Part shown: piece after piece, positions 37,703 to 46,981 of the stretch
Numbering within the stretch: the stretch's first letter is position 1
How the letters are laid out: each line of letters opens with the position of its first letter
Origin: Prochlorococcus sp. AG-363-P08
GTDB taxonomy: Bacteria; Cyanobacteriota; Cyanobacteriia; PCC-6307; Cyanobiaceae
Reading direction: 5' to 3'
DNA length: 64,000 nucleotides
NCBI GenBank assembly: GCA_003278195.1
Contig: QCGE01000005.1
Span: 38,265 to 102,264, forward strand
The notes under the pieces: model-generated
Database searches by the model: none
The model's input: only the letters and a program-made list of their open reading frames with translations
What the model was told of the DNA's origin: nothing
Position numbers and translations under genes: made by a program

Positions 37703-38476
37703 TTAATGCTCTACATGTTGCATAGGGCCTTTGAGGCTTCCAGATCGAAACTGAGCAACATAGGGATTATCAGTCTGCCTAAATTCGTCAATTGAGCCAT
37801 CCCATTGAAACTTACCCCCATAAAGCATTAGTACTCTTTGAGCAGAACGTTCAATAGTGCTTCGTACATGACTGACCACAATTGAGCAACCTTTTGCCAC
37901 TGCTGTTGTCTTAACTATTAGGTCCTCAATACGGGTGCATGCCACAGGATCTAGTCCAGCAGTAGGTTCGTCATACAGGACTAATGGCATGGAATTTTTT
38001 GCATTATTTGTTTGATTAACTAGTGCCCTGGCAAAACTCACACGTTTTTGCATCCCGCCACTAAGTTGCCCTGGATATTGATCAGCAACGTCATAAAGAC
38101 CTACAGCTTCTAAGCAATCTAAGACTCGTGCTTTTATTTCATTTGACTTAAGGCGACCACCTCTCATCAAGATAAAACCAACATTTTCCTCAACAGTTAA
38201 AGAGCCTAGGAGTGCTGGGTTTTGAAAAACTAATCGAACATCTGGAGGTGTGCTTTGGTCCAGTCTTAAATACTCTTGGTTCTCACCAAAAAGTTTTAAC
38301 TCGCCTCCTGTTGGCAAGAGTAATCCTGCAAGTAGCCTGAGGACAGTAGATTTTCCACATCCAGATGGACCAACGATTGCAAGCCTTTCTCCTGGCTGCA
38401 TATTCAAGTTGACTTGATCGAGCACTGGGGCGAGTCCCCATTGCATAGATAGTTTTCGCATCTCTACCACAGTCAT
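37703..38476 (-). CDS. ABC transporter ATP-binding protein (MlaF/TGD3-like)
   Basis: The 257-residue ATPase has GPSGCGKST (Walker A), FQNPALLGSLTVEENVGF (Q loop and MlaF-like region), LSGGMQKRVSFARAL (signature) and VLYDEPTAGLDP (Walker B). The combination is typical of MlaF-type lipid-transport ATPases and fits the MCE protein encoded 4 bp downstream. I choose ATG 38476; a TTG nine codons earlier (38503) also fits. The permease must be elsewhere in the genome if the complex is functional. Confidence 0.9.
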   Translation of the reverse strand: MTVVEMRKLSMQWGLAPVLDQVNLNMQPGERLAIVGPSGCGKSTVLRLLAGLLLPTGGELKLFGENQEYLRLDQSTPPDVRLVFQNPALLGSLTVEENVGFILMRGGRLKSNEIKARVLDCLEAVGLYDVADQYPGQLSGGMQKRVSFARALVNQTNNAKNSMPLVLYDEPTAGLDPVACTRIEDLIVKTTAVAKGCSIVVSHVRSTIERSAQRVLMLYGGKFQWDGSIDEFRQTDNPYVAQFRSGSLKGPMQHVEH

Positions 38477-38593
38477 GGTCGGAGCCACGAGAAAATCATT
38501 CAAGGTATATCGTCATCTTGCCTTGAATGTCCATCTCTGTAAGCCTCCTTAGAGTTCTGATGTTATTTACGGCTGAGATCCCTACTAAAACAC

Positions 38594-40021
38594 TTGCCCT
38601 CGCCGATTTCACCACTTTCGAAGCAAGCTTTGACTAAGCGTCGCCTAAATCAGCGACGCTTAAAAAGGCGTCGTTTGAGGAACTCACAACAGAAAGACTT
38701 TGTTTCTCGCTCCCGCAGAGCTGTTAGCTGGTTACTTCCAGGATTGGTTGTTAAGCGTTGGATGCTTACATCTGGAATGGGGCTGTTATTGGCTCTTCTG
38801 GGAGGGGCAATATGGGCAGATTTAAAACCTATTTATTGGATGATCGAGACTTTGAGCTTGGTTCTTGCGTCAATAACAAAGGTTCTTCCTCGAAGCATTA
38901 CTGGTCCAATTGTTTTGGTGTTTGGAGCGGGTCTTCTGTTATGGGGGCAGAGCAGAAGTTTCGGCTCTATTCAAGAAGCTTTAGCCCCTGATAAAGATAC
39001 TGTTTTAGTTGATGCACTTCGAGCTAAAAGTAAGCTCAATAGGGGGCCAAATATTGTTGCAATAGGCGGAGGAACTGGGCTTTCAACTTTATTGAAAGGC
39101 TTGAAACGATATAGCAGCAACATCACGGCGATTGTCACTGTGGCTGATGACGGAGGTAGTAGTGGAGTTCTGCGTCGTGAATTAGGCGTTCAACCTCCTG
39201 GAGATATACGCAATTGCTTGGCGGCCTTATCCACAGAAGAGCCTTTGATGACTAGGCTTTTTCAATATCGCTTCTCTTCATCAGGTGTGTTGGATGGTCA
39301 TAGCTTTGGCAATTTATTTCTTTCGGCTTTAACAGCCATTACAGGGAATTTAGAGACTGCGATCACAGCTTCTAGTCGTGTACTAGCTGTACAAGGCCAG
39401 GTTGTTCCTGCGACAAACGTAGATGTGAAATTGTGGGCTGAGCTTGAAAATGGTCAAAGAATTGAGGGTGAATCTGCAATAGGAAATTCTCCTAGTCCAA
39501 TCGTTCGTCTTGGTTGTATCCCTGAGAGGCCCCCAGCGCTTCCTAGAGCCCTAGAAGCGATCTCAAATGCAGATCTTATTTTGCTAGGCCCAGGAAGCCT
39601 TTATACCTCGCTATTGCCAAACTTGCTTGTGCCTCAGTTGGTAGATGCTATTCAAAAAAGTAAGTCTCCAAAGCTTTATATATGCAATCTAATGACTCAA
39701 CCAGGTGAAACTGATGGTCTAGATGTAAGTGGTCATTTGCGGGCAATCGAAGCTCAGTTAGCAAGTTTAGGAATTCATAATCGTTTGTTCGGGGCTGTTC
39801 TGGCTCAAGAATATTTGGATCAATCGCCCTTGGTCGAGCATTACAGAGCTAGAGGTGCAGAACCAGTGACTTGTGATTATTCAACTCTTGCAAGTGAGGG
39901 TTATGAAGTAATGCTTGCATCCCTTCAAGGAGCAAGGCCGACCGCAACTCTTAGACATGATCCTCGCAGTTTGTCAGTTTCAGTAATGCGCTTTTATCGT
40001 AATAACAAACGTGATACTTAG
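38594..40021 (+). CDS. Membrane-anchored YvcK/CofD-like protein (gluconeogenesis factor family)
   Basis: The C-terminal ~320 residues carry the YvcK/CofD signatures: [20 protein letters not shown] near residue 153, [29 protein letters not shown] and [16 protein letters not shown]. YvcK proteins bind UDP-sugars and link carbon metabolism to cell shape; CofD-like enzymes are phospho-lactate transferases. Here an N-terminal extension of about 130 residues has a very Arg-rich stretch (residues ~15-31) and two hydrophobic segments (~57-77, ~108-125). The start is TTG at 38594, after an in-frame stop at 38558-38560, and is not certain. A 10-bp perfect hairpin (38635-38662) lies within the first codons. 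Confidence 0.85.
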   Translation: MPSPISPLSKQALTKRRLNQRRLKRRRLRNSQQKDFVSRSRRAVSWLLPGLVVKRWMLTSGMGLLLALLGGAIWADLKPIYWMIETLSLVLASITKVLPRSITGPIVLVFGAGLLLWGQSRSFGSIQEALAPDKDTVLVDALRAKSKLNRGPNIVAIGGGTGLSTLLKGLKRYSSNITAIVTVADDGGSSGVLRRELGVQPPGDIRNCLAALSTEEPLMTRLFQYRFSSSGVLDGHSFGNLFLSALTAITGNLETAITASSRVLAVQGQVVPATNVDVKLWAELENGQRIEGESAIGNSPSPIVRLGCIPERPPALPRALEAISNADLILLGPGSLYTSLLPNLLVPQLVDAIQKSKSPKLYICNLMTQPGETDGLDVSGHLRAIEAQLASLGIHNRLFGAVLAQEYLDQSPLVEHYRARGAEPVTCDYSTLASEGYEVMLASLQGARPTATLRHDPRSLSVSVMRFYRNNKRDT

Positions 40022-40569
40022 TATGCATCTTGCATCTCGTAAAAATCTGGTTGAACATAGTCTTTTCTTAGTGGCCACCCTTTCCAATCTTCTGGCATTA
40101 GTAGTCTTTTTGGATGTGGATGACCATCGAAGTTAATTCCAAACATGTCATATGTTTCTCTCTCTTGCCAATCAGCACCGCGAAAAAGGCTGTATAAACT
40201 TTGGACAGTAGGGTTTTCTTCTCTAGGCAGAAAAACTTTTATACGAACTTCTCTAAGTTGTTGATTCTTTTCTAAAACAGAGTCCTCTTCTGCAATTTCA
40301 CCTAAAGCCACTAAATGATAGAAAGAAACAAGATTTTTCCCTGGCCCTTCATCGTAACCACCTTGACACTGCAAATAGTCAAAGCCATTTTCTTTTAGTT
40401 TCTTAGCAATCAAAAGTAAGGATTTGGGACTGACTCCAATGACCTCTATCCCTAAATGATCTGGATCTAAAGAATTATGCTCTAAACCATTTTCATTTAG
40501 CAATCTACTGACTGGACCAGGGCTTGGTTCTTTGGGCAATACTTTTTCTTCTGAAACTTCTTCGCTCAT
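40018..40569 (-). CDS. ndhJ: NAD(P)H-quinone oxidoreductase subunit J
   Basis: NdhJ is a peripheral subunit of the thylakoid NDH-1 complex that takes electrons from ferredoxin into plastoquinone for cyclic flow and respiration. The 183-residue protein has the NuoC-like core with [51 protein letters not shown], a strongly conserved region, and ends [13 protein letters not shown]. It overlaps ndhK by 4 bp, and its own end overlaps the end of the convergent YvcK-like gene by 4 bp. Confidence 0.96.
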   Translation of the reverse strand: MSEEVSEEKVLPKEPSPGPVSRLLNENGLEHNSLDPDHLGIEVIGVSPKSLLLIAKKLKENGFDYLQCQGGYDEGPGKNLVSFYHLVALGEIAEEDSVLEKNQQLREVRIKVFLPREENPTVQSLYSLFRGADWQERETYDMFGINFDGHPHPKRLLMPEDWKGWPLRKDYVQPDFYEMQDAY

Positions 40570-41318
40570 GATTCCACCTGATTAGAAGATTGACTTTCAG
40601 CAACAGGAATTTTTTCTTTTTTGGGATTGTCTAGTTCCAGTGGATAACCAACTCCTGGCTGTAATGACTCTTTTTGGCTTTGGGCATTTAAATATTTACC
40701 ATTTATAGCCTGATCAACTATTTTCATATTGTGAGTAATCGTGCAATACCTATGAGATTGAGAGGCCTTTGCACGTTCTGCAATTGATTCATTCCCAACT
40801 TTTTTGCGGAGTTTGATTACTGCATCAAATATCGCTTCGGGCCTTGGCGGGCATCCAGGAAGATAGAGATCAACAGGAATTAACTTGTCTACTCCTCGTA
40901 CCGCAGTAGGGGAGTCTGCGCTGAACATGCCTCCAGTGATTGTGCAGGCTCCCATAGCAATTACATATTTTGGCTCAGGCATTTGTTCATAGAGCCTTAC
41001 TAAGGCTGGGGCCATTTTCATGGTTACTGTTCCAGCAACTATCAATAGATCAGCTTGTCTTGGTGAACTTCTAGGGACTAAGCCGAATCGATCAAAATCG
41101 AACCTAGAGCCTATTAATGCTGCAAATTCAATAAAGCAGCATGCTGTTCCATATAGCAGTGGCCATAAGCTACTTAGGCGAGCCCAGTTATGTAGATCAT
41201 CTAAGCTCGTCAGGATAATGTTTTCGCTTAAATCGCTTGTAACTTCAGGCGCTGCTACAGGACCACAAGTGGCAGCTCGGAGTTCGCGATTTGCGGAAAT
41301 AGATGGGGTTTCAGGCAT
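40566..41318 (-). CDS. ndhK: NAD(P)H-quinone oxidoreductase subunit K
   Basis: NdhK carries the N2 [4Fe-4S] cluster next to the quinone site of NDH-1. The cysteines are visible in [10 protein letters not shown] (adjacent Cys pair), [12 protein letters not shown] and [12 protein letters not shown] choose the ATG at 41318 (250 aa, MPETPS), 4 bp after the ndhC stop; a longer start at 41363 would overlap ndhC by 41 bp. The C-terminal tail after residue ~200 is long and polar, as in other cyanobacteria. It is part of the ndhC-K-J operon. Confidence 0.95.
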   Translation of the reverse strand: MPETPSISANRELRAATCGPVAAPEVTSDLSENIILTSLDDLHNWARLSSLWPLLYGTACCFIEFAALIGSRFDFDRFGLVPRSSPRQADLLIVAGTVTMKMAPALVRLYEQMPEPKYVIAMGACTITGGMFSADSPTAVRGVDKLIPVDLYLPGCPPRPEAIFDAVIKLRKKVGNESIAERAKASQSHRYCTITHNMKIVDQAINGKYLNAQSQKESLQPGVGYPLELDNPKKEKIPVAESQSSNQVES

Positions 41319-41322
41319 GGTT

Positions 41323-41685
41323 TTAGCTCCACTCAAGGGCGCCTTTTCGCCATGCATATGCAAGAGCCATGACTAGGATTGCAATGAAAATAAGTGCTTC
41401 TATAAAGGCTAATAGGCCTAGACGATGAAATGCTACGGCCCAGGGATATAAGAAAACTGTTTCTACATCGAATATCACGAAAACAAGAGCAAACATGTAG
41501 TAACGGATATTGAATTGAATCCAGGCTCCGCCTATAGGCTCCATCCCTGACTCATATGTGAGTTCTCTTTCCCCCTCCATACTTTTGGGAGAAACAATTT
41601 TGTTTGTGACTAATGCGAGGACAGGAACAGCTGCTGAAATGATTAGAAAACCTAAAAAGGCGTCGTAACCGGGCAGTACAAACAT
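41323..41685 (-). CDS. ndhC: NAD(P)H-quinone oxidoreductase subunit 3
   Basis: NdhC is a small three-helix membrane subunit next to the quinone channel of NDH-1. The 120-residue product from the ATG at 41685 ([10 protein letters not shown]) has the conserved loop [20 protein letters not shown] and [17 protein letters not shown] longer reading frame extends 30 codons further upstream but overlaps the divergent rubredoxin region and is rejected. First gene of ndhC-ndhK-ndhJ; the start is 82 bp from the start of rubA on the other strand. Confidence 0.95.
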   Translation of the reverse strand: MFVLPGYDAFLGFLIISAAVPVLALVTNKIVSPKSMEGERELTYESGMEPIGGAWIQFNIRYYMFALVFVIFDVETVFLYPWAVAFHRLGLLAFIEALIFIAILVMALAYAWRKGALEWS

Positions 41686-41767
41686 AACTAGTCTGGATAC
41701 TTTCTTAGTCTCGCACTCACCGCAAGTGCTGAGCGCCGATAGAGTTATTTTGAATAGTGGAGCTGCG

Positions 41768-42193
41768 GTGAGCAATCAGTTCAAAACTTCTTCAGAAAAC
41801 GGCAACGATGATCTATTGGAAAACCTTGATCAAAAGCCTCTTGATGAGCGTCTCGATCCAGCCGAATTGATTAATTCAAAGGCAAAGCACCGTTTCGAAT
41901 GCATAAGTTGTGGTTACGTTTATGAGCCTGATGATGGTGTTAAAAAGCTCGGAATTGAAAAAGGGACCCCCTTCTTGTCAATTGATCCGGATAAGTTTCG
42001 ATGTCCTGTTTGCCGTGCAAGGACCGGAGCTTTCAAAGATATTGGCCCTAGAGATAAGCCAAGTGGCTTTGAGGAAAACTTGAATTATGGTTTTGGTGCA
42101 AATAGCCTTACTCCTGGTCAGAAGAATGTTTTGATTTTTGGAGGACTAGCTTTAGCGGTTTCTTTTTTCCTTTCTCTGTACTCACTTCGTTGA
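41768..42193 (+). CDS. rubA: Membrane-anchored rubredoxin, photosystem assembly factor
   Basis: The 141-residue product has a rubredoxin domain with two CxxC-type iron sites, [15 protein letters not shown] and [11 protein letters not shown], and a C-terminal membrane helix ([18 protein letters not shown]). Such thylakoid rubredoxins are known to be needed for assembly of photosystem I (and in some organisms II). I choose GTG at 41768 with GGAG six bases before it; an in-frame start at 41726 is less likely. It is followed 13 bp later by ycf48, a classic cyanobacterial gene order. Confidence 0.93.
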   Translation: MSNQFKTSSENGNDDLLENLDQKPLDERLDPAELINSKAKHRFECISCGYVYEPDDGVKKLGIEKGTPFLSIDPDKFRCPVCRARTGAFKDIGPRDKPSGFEENLNYGFGANSLTPGQKNVLIFGGLALAVSFFLSLYSLR

Positions 42194-42206
42194 TTCATCC
42201 AATCCA

Positions 42207-43214
42207 ATGAAACGACTTTTATTGAATTGCCTCAATTTTTGCCTAATTGCATTTATTGGCTTTGGTCTTAGTAGCTGTGTGACAACAAGGCTGCCAATTG
42301 CAAGTACCAGTCCCTGGGAAGAAGTTGTTTTATCTACAAATGCGAATCCTTTGGATTTGAGTTTTGTGGATTCAAGCAAGGGATTTCTTGTGGGAACAAA
42401 TCGTCTGATTCTTGAGACTAATGATGGTGGTGAAACATGGGATGAAAGACGTTTGGACTTACCAGAAGGGGAGAATTTTCGCTTGATAAGCATTGACTTT
42501 CGAGGAGACGAAGGTTGGATAGCTGGTCAACCTGGACTTGTTATGCATACAAATGACGCTGGGAAAAATTGGACTCGGCTGCTTTTAGGAACTCAGTTGC
42601 CTGGTGACCCTTTCTTAATTGCTTCCACGGGTTCAAATTCTGCAGAACTTGCCACAACTGCAGGGGCGGTTTACAGCACTACAGATGCTGGGGCCAATTG
42701 GGAGGCAAAAGTTAATGATGCTGAAGGTGGTGTTCGAGACCTGCGAAGGGCGGCAAATGGTAATTATGTAAGTGTTAGCAGCTTGGGTAATTTCTTTCAG
42801 ACGCTGGAGCCTGGTAAGACTGCCTGGTCTCCTCATCAACGTGCAAGTAGTAAACGAGTTCAAAGTATGGGTTTTCAGCCAAATGGTGAACTTTGGATGC
42901 TTTCACAGGGCGCAGAAATTCGCCTGAATGACCAGCCTGGGGAGGTTGAGAGCTGGGAAAAGCCTATTATTCCGATTATAAATGGGTATAACTACTTAGA
43001 CCTGGCTTGGGATCCAAGTGGAGGGATATGGGCTGCAGGAGGAAATGGGACTTTATTAGTGAGCAATGACGATGGAGAGAGTTGGGAGGTGGATAAAGTT
43101 GGTGATGATCAGCCTACAAATCTCCTTAGGGTGATTTTTGATAATCGTATTGAAAATCAGCCAAAGGGCTTTGTTTTAGGGGAACGTGGCCATCTTTTGC
43201 GTTGGGTGGGATGA
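42207..43214 (+). CDS. ycf48: Photosystem II assembly protein Ycf48 (HCF136)
   Basis: Ycf48 binds precursor D1 and helps assemble photosystem II reaction centres on the lumenal side. The 335-residue protein starts with a lipoprotein signal ending in LSSC (lipobox, Cys24), followed by a seven-bladed propeller with BNR-like turns such as TNDGGETW, TNDAGKNW, TTDAGANW and SNDDGESW. Length and repeats are normal. It lies between rubA and psbE, which are all needed for photosystem biogenesis. Confidence 0.95.
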   Translation: MKRLLLNCLNFCLIAFIGFGLSSCVTTRLPIASTSPWEEVVLSTNANPLDLSFVDSSKGFLVGTNRLILETNDGGETWDERRLDLPEGENFRLISIDFRGDEGWIAGQPGLVMHTNDAGKNWTRLLLGTQLPGDPFLIASTGSNSAELATTAGAVYSTTDAGANWEAKVNDAEGGVRDLRRAANGNYVSVSSLGNFFQTLEPGKTAWSPHQRASSKRVQSMGFQPNGELWMLSQGAEIRLNDQPGEVESWEKPIIPIINGYNYLDLAWDPSGGIWAAGGNGTLLVSNDDGESWEVDKVGDDQPTNLLRVIFDNRIENQPKGFVLGERGHLLRWVG

Positions 43215-43318
43215 GATTTTTCAGATCGAATCCACAACGCTGTGTAACCATGACAGCCTTAAGGCCGCAGTGAGTCGCCTTGGCCTTATAGGATTGTGAT
43301 GCTGATACGTCTGAGGCT

Positions 43319-43567
43319 ATGGCTGCCGGATCAACCGGGGAACGCCCTTTTTTCGAAATCATTACTAGCGTCCGCTATTGGGTAATCCATGCGGTTACGC
43401 TCCCTTCTATCTTCTTAGCAGGCTTTTTGTTTGTTTCCACAGGCCTCGCTTATGACGTCTTTGGAACACCAAGACCAGACGCCTATTTCCAGGCATCTGA
43501 AAGCAAAGCTCCTGTTGTGAGCCAACGCTTTGAATCCAAATCTCAACTAGACCTGCGCCTGAAATAA
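43319..43567 (+). CDS. psbE: Cytochrome b559 subunit alpha
   Basis: PsbE with PsbF holds the b559 haem of photosystem II. The 82-residue protein has [33 protein letters not shown] sequence with the single haem-ligand His in RYWVIHAV (residue 23) and one membrane helix, then a lumenal tail. First gene of psbEFLJ, separated from ycf48 by 104 bp that contains a 7-bp inverted repeat (43260-43288). Confidence 0.97.
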   Translation: MAAGSTGERPFFEIITSVRYWVIHAVTLPSIFLAGFLFVSTGLAYDVFGTPRPDAYFQASESKAPVVSQRFESKSQLDLRLK

Positions 43568-43571
43568 AGCC

Positions 43572-43712
43572 ATGTCACAATCATCTGCACCACTCGTTTC
43601 ACCTCGCGCCTACCCGATCTTTACTGTTCGGTGGCTGGCAGTCCATGCTTTGGCAATTCCAACTGTTTTTTTCATTGGTGCCATCGCAGCAATGCAGTTC
43701 ATTCGTCGCTGA
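43572..43712 (+). CDS. psbF: Cytochrome b559 subunit beta
   Basis: PsbF gives the second haem-ligand His of cytochrome b559. The 46-residue product reads through [20 protein letters not shown], with the His in AVHAL, and ends MQFIRR. It starts 4 bp after the psbE stop, within the psbEFLJ operon. It is short enough to be missed by ORF callers with a length cut-off, but the match to PsbF is unmistakable. Confidence 0.97.
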   Translation: MSQSSAPLVSPRAYPIFTVRWLAVHALAIPTVFFIGAIAAMQFIRR

Positions 43713-43728
43713 TCACCAATTACTAAAC

Positions 43729-43848
43729 ATGCAAGTCAACCCGAATCCAAACAACCTTCCGGTTGAGCTCAACCGAACAAGCCTTTATTTAGGCTTGCTT
43801 CTGGTTTTCGTCATGGGAGTCTTGTTCTCCAGCTATTTCTTTAACTGA
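43729..43848 (+). CDS. psbL: Photosystem II protein PsbL
   Basis: PsbL is a 39-residue single-helix subunit near the quinone sites at the dimer interface. The product begins [20 protein letters not shown] and ends in [12 protein letters not shown], the family C-terminus. It follows psbF by 16 bp. A longer upstream reading frame exists from 43645 but overlaps psbF and is rejected. Confidence 0.96.
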   Translation: MQVNPNPNNLPVELNRTSLYLGLLLVFVMGVLFSSYFFN

Positions 43849-43862
43849 TCTTTTTTTGAATC

Positions 43863-44057
43863 ATGCAAAAACTGAAGGGACCAGACGGACGTATCCCCGA
43901 CCGCCTTCCAGATGGAAGACCAGCAGTTTCTTGGGAGCGCAGATGGACTGAAGGGGTTCTACCTCTTTGGCTTGTTGCTACAGCAGGAGGCGTTGCAGTC
44001 TTCTTTATCCTAGGAATCTTCTTCTACGGTTCTTATACCGGTGTTGGTTCAGCCTAG
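43863..44057 (+). CDS. psbJ: Photosystem II protein PsbJ
   Basis: PsbJ is a single-helix subunit involved in the plastoquinone exchange region of photosystem II. The 64-residue product ends with the helix [25 protein letters not shown] and TGVGSA. The hydrophilic N-terminus ([20 protein letters not shown]) is longer than in plants but usual in picocyanobacteria. It is the last gene of psbEFLJ and is followed by a bidirectional terminator. Confidence 0.95.
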   Translation: MQKLKGPDGRIPDRLPDGRPAVSWERRWTEGVLPLWLVATAGGVAVFFILGIFFYGSYTGVGSA

Positions 44058-44171
44058 TTTCAAGTTATTTAAAAAGCAGTTTTGACTGTGTTTATAGAAG
44101 AGTGCAGCTTTCCGAAGGTTTAATCCTTGAAGGTTTTAGCTGAGATTCTTAGCCAGATTTTTTCGCAAAAT

Positions 44172-44220
44172 AAAAAGACCTTTTGCTAGCCTGAAGATGT
44201 TAGCGAAAGGTCTTTTTATT
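44172..44220. terminator. Bidirectional terminator between psbJ and mtnP
   Basis: Arms AAAAAGACCTTTTGCTA (44172-44188) and TAGCGAAAGGTCTTTTT (44201-44217) pair over 17 positions with a single G-T type mismatch and a 12-base loop. The T-run on the 3' side suits psbEFLJ, and the A-run on the 5' side gives T-run termination for the convergent mtnP. Confidence 0.9.
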
Positions 44221-44307
44221 TGTTAGCAACTTGTTGATACTTTATTGTTTATTTAGGCAGCTATCAGCTGTTTTTTTGTCTTTAATCAGATTTTAGGCAC
44301 ACATTTT

Positions 44308-45219
44308 TTAGTAATTGAATTTTCCCCAGTATGGACTAGTGAATAAATCAAGTTTTTGTCTTGTTGAGTCAGGGATGCGTTCTTTTGTTGTCATTAGGCC
44401 ATCTCTTAGTGAATTGTGGGCTTTGCTGAGAGGCCTTGATTCCGCAATTTTTTTTGCAGTTGCATAAACGATCTCTTTTGCAACTATTGCATTTGCTTTT
44501 AAATTTTCTAAAACTTTTTCTACTGTTACTTCTTCTTTGTCTGAATGCCAACAGTCATAGTCTGTTGCCATCGATAATGATGCATAAGCTATTTCTGCTT
44601 CTCTTGCAAGACGCGCTTCTGTGTGATTTGTCATTCCTATAACTGTGCATCCCCAACTCCGATAAAGATTTGATTCTGCTCTTGTTGAGAAGGCAGGACC
44701 TTCCATTGCTAAATAAGTTCCACCTCGGTGCAGTTGTCGTCCCTCAGGCATAAGACTTTCACCTGCATCAGCCAAGACACGAGAAAGGGTATTGCAAAAT
44801 GGATCTGCCATAGCGACATGAGCTACTGCTCCGTCTCCAAAAAATGTAAGAGGCCTTTGGTGGGTTCGATCGATAAATTGATCAGGAACGACCATGTCTA
44901 AAGGCCGAACTTGTTCTTGTAGTGATCCGACAGCTGAGGGAGCAAGAAGCCATCTCACGCCTAGCGAACGCATCGCCCAAATATTTGCTTGATAAGGAAC
45001 TTCAGTCGGGGTAAAGGTGTGATGACTTCCATGCCTTGCAAGAAAAACAACTTCTATACCCCCAAGTTTTCCTGCAAGCAGACGATCAGAGGGTGGTCCG
45101 AACGGAGTCTGGACTTTTAATTCCTCGATGTCTTTTAAGCCCTCTATTGCATAGAGACCACTTCCTCCTAAGACGCCTAAACGGGCTTCGTCAAGTTTAG
45201 GTATGGGTGAGCTGGACAA
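44308..45219 (-). CDS. mtnP: S-methyl-5'-thioadenosine phosphorylase
   Basis: MtnP phosphorolyses methylthioadenosine, a by-product of polyamine synthesis, to adenine and methylthioribose-1-phosphate. The 303-residue protein has GVLGGSGLYAI at the N-terminus, FLARHGSHHTFTPTEVPYQAN near residue 57, YLAMEGPAFSTRAES near residue 169, and IGMTNHTEARLAREAEIAYASLSMATDYDCW with the base-binding residues. Length is normal. It is the last gene before the surface-glycan region. Confidence 0.94.
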   Translation of the reverse strand: MSSSPIPKLDEARLGVLGGSGLYAIEGLKDIEELKVQTPFGPPSDRLLAGKLGGIEVVFLARHGSHHTFTPTEVPYQANIWAMRSLGVRWLLAPSAVGSLQEQVRPLDMVVPDQFIDRTHQRPLTFFGDGAVAHVAMADPFCNTLSRVLADAGESLMPEGRQLHRGGTYLAMEGPAFSTRAESNLYRSWGCTVIGMTNHTEARLAREAEIAYASLSMATDYDCWHSDKEEVTVEKVLENLKANAIVAKEIVYATAKKIAESRPLSKAHNSLRDGLMTTKERIPDSTRQKLDLFTSPYWGKFNY

Positions 45220-45517
45220 ACAATTTTTTTCAAGTCATATTCACAATAGCTTTCCCCGAGAGGAGACTATTGGGTCCGTTTATAAATATCGATAGATATG
45301 TTTTTTTTACATCCTTCTTTTTAAAGGTCTCTGGAATTAAAGTTTCATTTTATAGGAGATATACTCTTTTGACTATCTTTAGTCCTTGCCATTAGATACG
45401 AAAAATATCTTTTTAGATTCCTTTGGTTTCTATCGCATATCTAATATTATCTTTTGTAGATAATATTATTCAAAAACCAAGGTTATTTTCTTGAGTTTTT
45501 CTGTACATTTGACTTTA
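45220..45517. other. AT-rich intergenic region between mtnP and ugd
   Basis: About 300 bp with no coding frame that looks real. It contains a 10-bp perfect AT-rich inverted repeat, TAATATTATC at 45442-45451 and GATAATATTA at 45459-45468 around a 7-base loop. Read on the minus strand the hairpin would lie about 50 bp beyond the ugd stop, but no T-run follows, so terminator activity is doubtful. It marks the left border of the polysaccharide region. Confidence 0.6.
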
Positions 45518-46969
45518 TTATTGCTCCGCTCCATCCCCGACTCTCCAAATATTTAGTCCAGCATCTTTTATTGCTTGAACATTTGATATCGCTCTTGCGT
45601 CAAATACCCAAGCAGGTTTTCGCATGAGCGGCGCTAGCTTTTCCCAGCAAATTTCCGCAAATTCTTCCCATTCAGTAAGGATTAAAACTGCATCGGCGCC
45701 TTCTAATGCTTCTACTATGTTGTTTTTAGACTCCCATTTACCTTCAAAACTAATTGAATTGATATTTTTGCTTTGTAGAGGATCTAATTGCGTTTCTTCC
45801 ATTATTCCTAATGAAGCTTCGATTTGTTCTTTTTTTACTTTGGGATCAAAAATTGCTAGTTTGGCTCCTTCTTCTAATAGATTGTAGATTATGCTAATAG
45901 CAGGTGACTCTCTTGTATCATTCGTATTCGCCTTAAATGCAAAGCCAAGGATAGCAATCTTTTTACCTGCAATTGTTCCATATAGTGTTTGAACAACAAG
46001 TCTTGCAATTCTTTCTTGTTGCCAGTTATTTAAAGTCACTACATTTTCCCAATAGTCAGCTACTTCAGGTAATCCAAAATGTCTACATAAGTAAACTAAG
46101 TTTAGGATATCTTTCTTGAAGCAACTTCCCCCAAACCCAGGACCAGATCTTAGGAACTTTGTGCCAATACGACTATCAGAACCAATAGCTTTAGCAACTT
46201 CGCGAACATCTGCACCAGTAACTTCGCATAGTGCTGCAACAGAGTTAATAGAACTAATCCTTTGAGCTAAGAATGCATTCGCAGTTAACTTGGAGAGTTC
46301 ACTGCTCCATAAGTTTGTCCTTAGGATCCTTTCGCTGGGGACCCATTGACCGTAAATACTTGCTAAAGCTTCTACAGCAATTTCGCTTTCTCCTCCTATT
46401 AAAATCCTGTCAGGATTCTCTAAATCATTTATTGCTGTTCCTTCTGCAAGAAACTCTGGATTGGAAAGAACTTCAAAGCTTTTATGTGGACCTTGATTAG
46501 TTCCTTCTGACTGGGCTGAACTTAAAATTGATTTTATTACTTCAGCAGTTCTAACTGGAAGTGTACTTTTTTCAACAACAATTGTGTGACCTCTTGCGCA
46601 TTTTGCTACTTGCCTTGAGCATGCTTCCACCCACCTAAGATCACTTGCTTTCCCTGCGCCTATACCTTTGTTTTTCGTAGGAGTATTCACGGAAATGAAT
46701 ACCATATCTGCAGCCGCAATTGCAGCATCAACCTCTGTTGAATAATGAAGATTCCTTCCTCGTGCTCTTTTTACTACTTGATCTAATCCAGGTTCATAAA
46801 CCGGAAGTTTCCTTAGGTCTTTTTCATTCCAAGCTTGGATACGTGCTTCGTTTAGGTCAACTACCGTCACTTGTATATCTGGGCACCTATCAGCTATTAC
46901 TGCCATAGTGGGACCTCCGACATATCCAGCACCTATGCAGCAAATGTTTTTGATCTCGTTATTATTCAT
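45518..46969 (-). CDS. ugd: UDP-glucose 6-dehydrogenase (animal-like type)
   Basis: Ugd oxidises UDP-glucose to UDP-glucuronate with NAD. The 483-residue protein starts ICCIGAGYVGGPTMAVIA, and also has VTVVDLNEARIQAWN, YEPGLDQVV, FISVNTPTK and EKSTLPVRTAEVI, which closely match animal/plant UGDH rather than the short bacterial type. The catalytic Cys is in GFGGSCFKKDIL near residue 275. It can feed the UDP-glucuronate 4-epimerase at 57730. It lies 12 bp downstream of hisS on the same strand. Gene symbol is functional. Confidence 0.93.
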   Translation of the reverse strand: MNNNEIKNICCIGAGYVGGPTMAVIADRCPDIQVTVVDLNEARIQAWNEKDLRKLPVYEPGLDQVVKRARGRNLHYSTEVDAAIAAADMVFISVNTPTKNKGIGAGKASDLRWVEACSRQVAKCARGHTIVVEKSTLPVRTAEVIKSILSSAQSEGTNQGPHKSFEVLSNPEFLAEGTAINDLENPDRILIGGESEIAVEALASIYGQWVPSERILRTNLWSSELSKLTANAFLAQRISSINSVAALCEVTGADVREVAKAIGSDSRIGTKFLRSGPGFGGSCFKKDILNLVYLCRHFGLPEVADYWENVVTLNNWQQERIARLVVQTLYGTIAGKKIAILGFAFKANTNDTRESPAISIIYNLLEEGAKLAIFDPKVKKEQIEASLGIMEETQLDPLQSKNINSISFEGKWESKNNIVEALEGADAVLILTEWEEFAEICWEKLAPLMRKPAWVFDARAISNVQAIKDAGLNIWRVGDGAEQ

Positions 46970-46981
46970 AATCTAAATAGG

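Noticed and set aside
41686..41775. Longer NdhC starting upstream
   Set aside because: The 30 extra residues are unlike any NdhC and would cover the rubA start region; the ATG at 41685 gives the standard 120-residue protein.
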